This document shows positions 61,271-64,000 of a stretch of 64,000 nucleotides of DNA, piece after piece (the stretch's first letter is position 1; every line of letters starts with the position of its first letter). The notes beneath the pieces were generated by a model. It was given only the letters and a program-made list of their open reading frames with translations. It had not been told where the DNA came from and ran no database searches. Source of the stretch: CBDDHT01 sp965228615 (GTDB taxonomy: Bacteria; Pseudomonadota; Alphaproteobacteria; Rhizobiales; Methyloligellaceae); NCBI GenBank assembly GCA_965228615.1, contig CBDDHT010000003.1:930001-994000 (forward strand), given 5' to 3'. The position numbers were made by a program, and so were the translations under genes.

Positions 61271-62188
61271 TTATGCTGGTGGCGCGTCCGCTCTAACCTG
61301 CGTGCGATGCATGATGCGGCGCGCGGTTGCCGCAAAGGCTTCGCGTCGATGCATTGCGCACCGATTGTCCCAGATCAACAGATCGCCGACCTCCCACCGG
61401 TGATGCCACGCGTCTATGCCGAGAGCATCGGTATGGGCCCATAGCGCGTCGAGTAACGCCTCGGACTCGGCCACGGCGAGACCGTTGACGTAGGTGTTCT
61501 GCCGCCTGCCGATATAGAGCGCTTTGCGCCCAGTCTCGGGGTGAGTTCGGACAATCGGGTGCGAGGTACCCGGCAGCTTTGCGACGTCGAACGTTCCGTT
61601 TGCTTTCGCTTCGATCAGCGTCGGACCGTCTTCTCTGTCCAGACCGTCGAGCGTATATTTCGTGTCATGCTTGATTGTGCGACCTTGGATACGCTCTTTC
61701 AGCCCGTCTGGCAGGGAATCATAGGCCATATACATGTTCAGAAAGCCGGTATCGCCTTCTGCGTCCGGAACCTCAAGAGAATAAAGACAACTCGCCTTTG
61801 GCGGCACCACCGCATAAGACATATCCGTATGCCAGAGGCATTCGCCATCACCGAGCGAGCCTATAAGCCGACCGTTCTCCACGACATTCGAGATCACAAA
61901 CATCTCCGGCAGGCCTTCTACGAATGCCTGCCCGTGACCTGGAACCGGCGCCAGATCCAGTTCGCCGAAACGACGGCTGAACGCGATCAACTGTGGATCC
62001 GTCAAACTCTGATCGCGAAACAACAACACGTGATGATCAAGCCACGCACGATAGATTGCCGAAAATTCGTCATCGCTTAGAGGTTGGCTGAGGTCGATCC
62101 CTCGGATTTCGGCCCCAATGTGACTGGAGACCGGATGGACTTCGATGGTCGAACGATCGTCTTGAAGCGCATTGAATGATTCAGCCAT
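61271..62188 (-). CDS. TauD/TfdA-family Fe(II)/2-oxoglutarate dioxygenase
   Basis: A 305-residue dioxygenase: H120-x-D122 (LWHTDMSY) and H280 (NRCAMHRRE) are the iron ligands, and R290/R291 bind 2-oxoglutarate. Family members hydroxylate sulfonates (taurine), alkyl sulfates or phenoxyacetates and release the heteroatom group. The substrate is unknown. The gene is divergent from a LysR gene across 199 bp that holds a clear dyad. Confidence 0.92.
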   Translation of the reverse strand: MAESFNALQDDRSTIEVHPVSSHIGAEIRGIDLSQPLSDDEFSAIYRAWLDHHVLLFRDQSLTDPQLIAFSRRFGELDLAPVPGHGQAFVEGLPEMFVISNVVENGRLIGSLGDGECLWHTDMSYAVVPPKASCLYSLEVPDAEGDTGFLNMYMAYDSLPDGLKERIQGRTIKHDTKYTLDGLDREDGPTLIEAKANGTFDVAKLPGTSHPIVRTHPETGRKALYIGRRQNTYVNGLAVAESEALLDALWAHTDALGIDAWHHRWEVGDLLIWDNRCAMHRREAFAATARRIMHRTQVRADAPPA

Positions 62189-62319
62189 CGGATGTCGCCC
62201 TCTTGTTTATGTGTTGGCGCCACAGCCCGAGGTCAATAACACGCGAACGTGGGCGCCGACCGGCGTTAATCACGCTAGGTTCAGCTCATTGATAGGTCCA
62301 ATACGATTTTCCTGAAATT

Positions 62320-62340
62320 GTGATATGAAATTCGTATCAC
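62320..62340. promoter_or_regulatory. 21-bp dyad, candidate LysR operator
   Basis: GTGATATGAA-A-TTCGTATCAC has one mismatch between 10-bp arms. It includes a T-N11-A arrangement and lies 48 bp before the LysR start, in the divergent gap with the TauD gene. A self-regulating LysR would be expected to bind here and control the dioxygenase. Confidence 0.55.
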
Positions 62341-62387
62341 TGTCGTTATAGTGCGTTATCCAGGCTCGAGCATCGCGGTGGCCACTT

Positions 62388-63293
62388 ATGCCCAACATCC
62401 CACAATTGGTTAGATTTGTTGCCGTTGCGGAAGAGCTCAACTTCCGGAAGGCTGCTGCGCGCCTGCACATATCCCAGCCGCCTCTCAGCAATTCGATTCA
62501 ACAGCTGGAAGATGAACTCGGCACAACTCTGCTGAAGCGCAGCCGGCATTCTGTCGAACTCACGCGCTCAGGCACGATCTTCCTAGAGAAAGCCAGATCG
62601 ATCCTTGCGCAGTTATCCGATGCCGTCGATGTAACGCGAGCGGTCGATCGCGGCGTCAGCGGCCGGATTGCAATCGGCTTCAACCCGACGTCGAGCTATT
62701 GCGTGCTGCCGCGCATCATTCGGAATTATCGCGCCAAGCACCCTGACGTGAGCTTCAAGTTCGAGGAGTTGGCGACGGCCGAGCAAGAGGATGCCTTACG
62801 GCAAAAGCGCATCGATGCCGCCCTTTTTCTGGCACCGACAGTTGTGAAGAATGGCATTCGACAAGAGGTCTTCCTGAAAGAGCGCCTGGTCGCCGTATTG
62901 CCAGAGGATCATCCCCTGGCAGCAGAGGAGAAGGTCGCGCTTCGCCATCTGCGCCATGAGCAGTTCATCTTTCTTCCCTCGCGTTGGGGCACGGGTTACC
63001 AGGCACGGGTCCTTCATGCATGTCAGGAAGCAGGCTTCACGCCCGATGTGGTGCAGGAAGTCGATCGCGTCCATACGCTGGTCAGCCTTGTCGCTGCCGG
63101 CCTCGGCATCGCGCTCTGTCCGATTTCGTTGACAAGTTTCCGGCCTCCGGGAGCGGCATTCCGGTTCCTGGATGACCCGTCCTCGTTGTTTCACGTCGAG
63201 TTCGGGGTTTCGTGCCGCGACGACGACCATTCGGCACTGACCGCCGCATTCATCGACCAGGCACATGAGGTCGGGCAGATCCTGGCCAATTAG
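62388..63293 (+). CDS. LysR-family transcriptional regulator, adjacent to dioxygenase and methanethiol oxidase genes
   Basis: A 301-residue LysR protein: MPNIPQLVRFVAVAEELNFRKAAARLHISQPPLSNSIQQLEDELG is the helix-turn-helix, and the C-terminal domain (GRIAIGFNPTSSYCVLPRIIRNY) is of the CatR/BenM style. It lies between a divergent dioxygenase gene and the SBP56 gene 109 bp downstream, so it may control one or both. Confidence 0.92.
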   Translation: MPNIPQLVRFVAVAEELNFRKAAARLHISQPPLSNSIQQLEDELGTTLLKRSRHSVELTRSGTIFLEKARSILAQLSDAVDVTRAVDRGVSGRIAIGFNPTSSYCVLPRIIRNYRAKHPDVSFKFEELATAEQEDALRQKRIDAALFLAPTVVKNGIRQEVFLKERLVAVLPEDHPLAAEEKVALRHLRHEQFIFLPSRWGTGYQARVLHACQEAGFTPDVVQEVDRVHTLVSLVAAGLGIALCPISLTSFRPPGAAFRFLDDPSSLFHVEFGVSCRDDDHSALTAAFIDQAHEVGQILAN

Positions 63294-63402
63294 AACGATC
63301 GTTTTTTTGCGCTGTCCGAAGCGCCTGTTCCGCATTCGAACGGAACACACATTGACCAATCAAGGCGTCTCCGCGCCGACAAGCTAGATATGGGGATTGA
63401 AA

Positions 63403-64000
63403 GTGGCAGAGAACGGAACGGAAAACGGAAAAGACTGCTGTGGACCGGGTTATGCTTCGCCGGCCGAGGCCATGAAGGCACCGCGAGAAAAGCTTCTCTA
63501 TACGGTTGCTCTCTACATCGGGACCGGCATCCAGAAACCGGACTATTTGGCGACAATCGATGCGGACCCGGACAGCCCGACCTACAGTCAGGTGATCAGC
63601 CGCCTTGAAATGCCCGGGATCGGCGACGAGCTCCATCATATGGGCTGGAACGCCTGCTCTTCCTGCCATCATGATGCAACGAAGGAGCGCCGTTATCTGA
63701 TCGTACCCGGCGTGCGCAGCTCCAACCTGCATATCGTCGATTGCGGAGACGACCCTAGAAATCCAAAATTGCACAAAGTGATTGAAGGGTCGGAAATCAA
63801 AGCCAAGACCAACCTCTCAGCGCCCCATACGGTCCATTGCCTCGGCGCGGACATTATCATTTCAATGCTTGGGGACGCGCAGGGCGAAGCGCCCGGCGGT
63901 TTCCTTCATTTGAATGAGGACTTCGAGATCGTCGGCCGTTGGGAGAACGATCTGGGCGGCATGAAGTTCAACTATGATTTCTGGTATCAGCCGCGCCACA
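63403..64000 (+). CDS. mtoX: Selenium-binding protein 56 / methanethiol oxidase, 3' part off the window
   Basis: A partial gene (199 codons visible). The SBP56 family start CCGPGYASPAEAMKAPREKLLY is followed by KPDYLATIDADPDSPTYSQVI, GDELHHMGWNACSSCHHD and PHTVHCLGADIIISMLGD. Characterised bacterial members (MtoX) oxidise methanethiol to formaldehyde, H2S and H2O2 with copper. The CSSC pair is the metal or selenium-binding site. The GTG start has GGGGA upstream. The gene runs off the right edge, so the known SCO1/SenC and MauG partners cannot be seen. Confidence 0.9.
   Translation, partial: MAENGTENGKDCCGPGYASPAEAMKAPREKLLYTVALYIGTGIQKPDYLATIDADPDSPTYSQVISRLEMPGIGDELHHMGWNACSSCHHDATKERRYLIVPGVRSSNLHIVDCGDDPRNPKLHKVIEGSEIKAKTNLSAPHTVHCLGADIIISMLGDAQGEAPGGFLHLNEDFEIVGRWENDLGGMKFNYDFWYQPRH

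Noticed and set aside
63250..63774. Minus-strand frame overlapping the SBP56 gene
   Set aside because: The plus-strand frame gives an unmistakable SBP56 N-terminus; the opposite frame is its shadow.
1..64000. CRISPR arrays, prophage or integrative element
   Set aside because: No regularly spaced direct repeats, integrase, transposase or phage structural genes were seen.

Overview
The window looks like chromosomal DNA of an alphaproteobacterium, most likely a member of the Hyphomicrobiales (Rhizobiales). This is inferred from the urtABCDE-ureDABCEFG gene order, the phasin, CbpA/CbpM and type-I HlyD proteins, and the gene texture: moderately high G+C, frequent ATGA stop/start overlaps, and GTG or TTG starts. 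No species can be named from the sequence. I saw no rRNA, tRNA, CRISPR array, integrase or transposase.

Left part (1-10 kb): a minus-strand dipeptide/oligopeptide ABC importer (solute-binding protein, two permeases, two ATPases) ends in a partial M20 metallopeptidase. An NTF2-like protein and a chemoreceptor with a clear terminator follow. Central-left part (10-23 kb): a benzoylformate-decarboxylase-like ThDP enzyme, then a response regulator and a hybrid histidine kinase transcribed divergently. Directly downstream is the most notable locus: two di-haem cytochrome c peroxidases, a Tat-type Rieske protein and an arsenite-oxidase-like molybdopterin subunit. That gene content is the hallmark of dissimilatory iodate reductase (Idr), not of arsenite oxidase (Aio). 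A 763-residue HEAT-repeat protein follows 69 bp later and may be an accessory factor.

Middle part (23-34 kb): mostly single genes: a leaderless NMT1/THI5-like protein, a zinc-free MDR oxidoreductase, DUF488, YHS, AraC, phasin, methyltransferase, GNAT, hemerythrin, CbpA-CbpM and rhodanese proteins, plus small exported proteins. A 52-residue protein with a near-ideal Shine-Dalgarno lies at 28802-28960.

Right-centre (34.8-45.6 kb): one minus-strand run of twelve genes, urtABCDE-ureDABCEFG, imports urea and hydrolyses it to ammonia. A sigma-54-type promoter with the required GG-N10-GC spacing lies just upstream of urtA, which points to nitrogen control. Next comes a TAXI TRAP transporter (solute-binding protein, terminator, fused 4TM/12TM permease, universal stress protein) at 46.0-50.2 kb.

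Right part (50-64 kb): a 167-bp dyad element, then CBS, NIPSNAP, CocE-type hydrolase, cupin, HEAT-like, OsmC and FAD-oxidoreductase genes. After these come an orphan HlyD adaptor in an A+T-richer stretch with a LysR regulator, a TauD/TfdA dioxygenase divergent from a second LysR gene, and the start of a methanethiol oxidase (SBP56) gene cut by the window edge.
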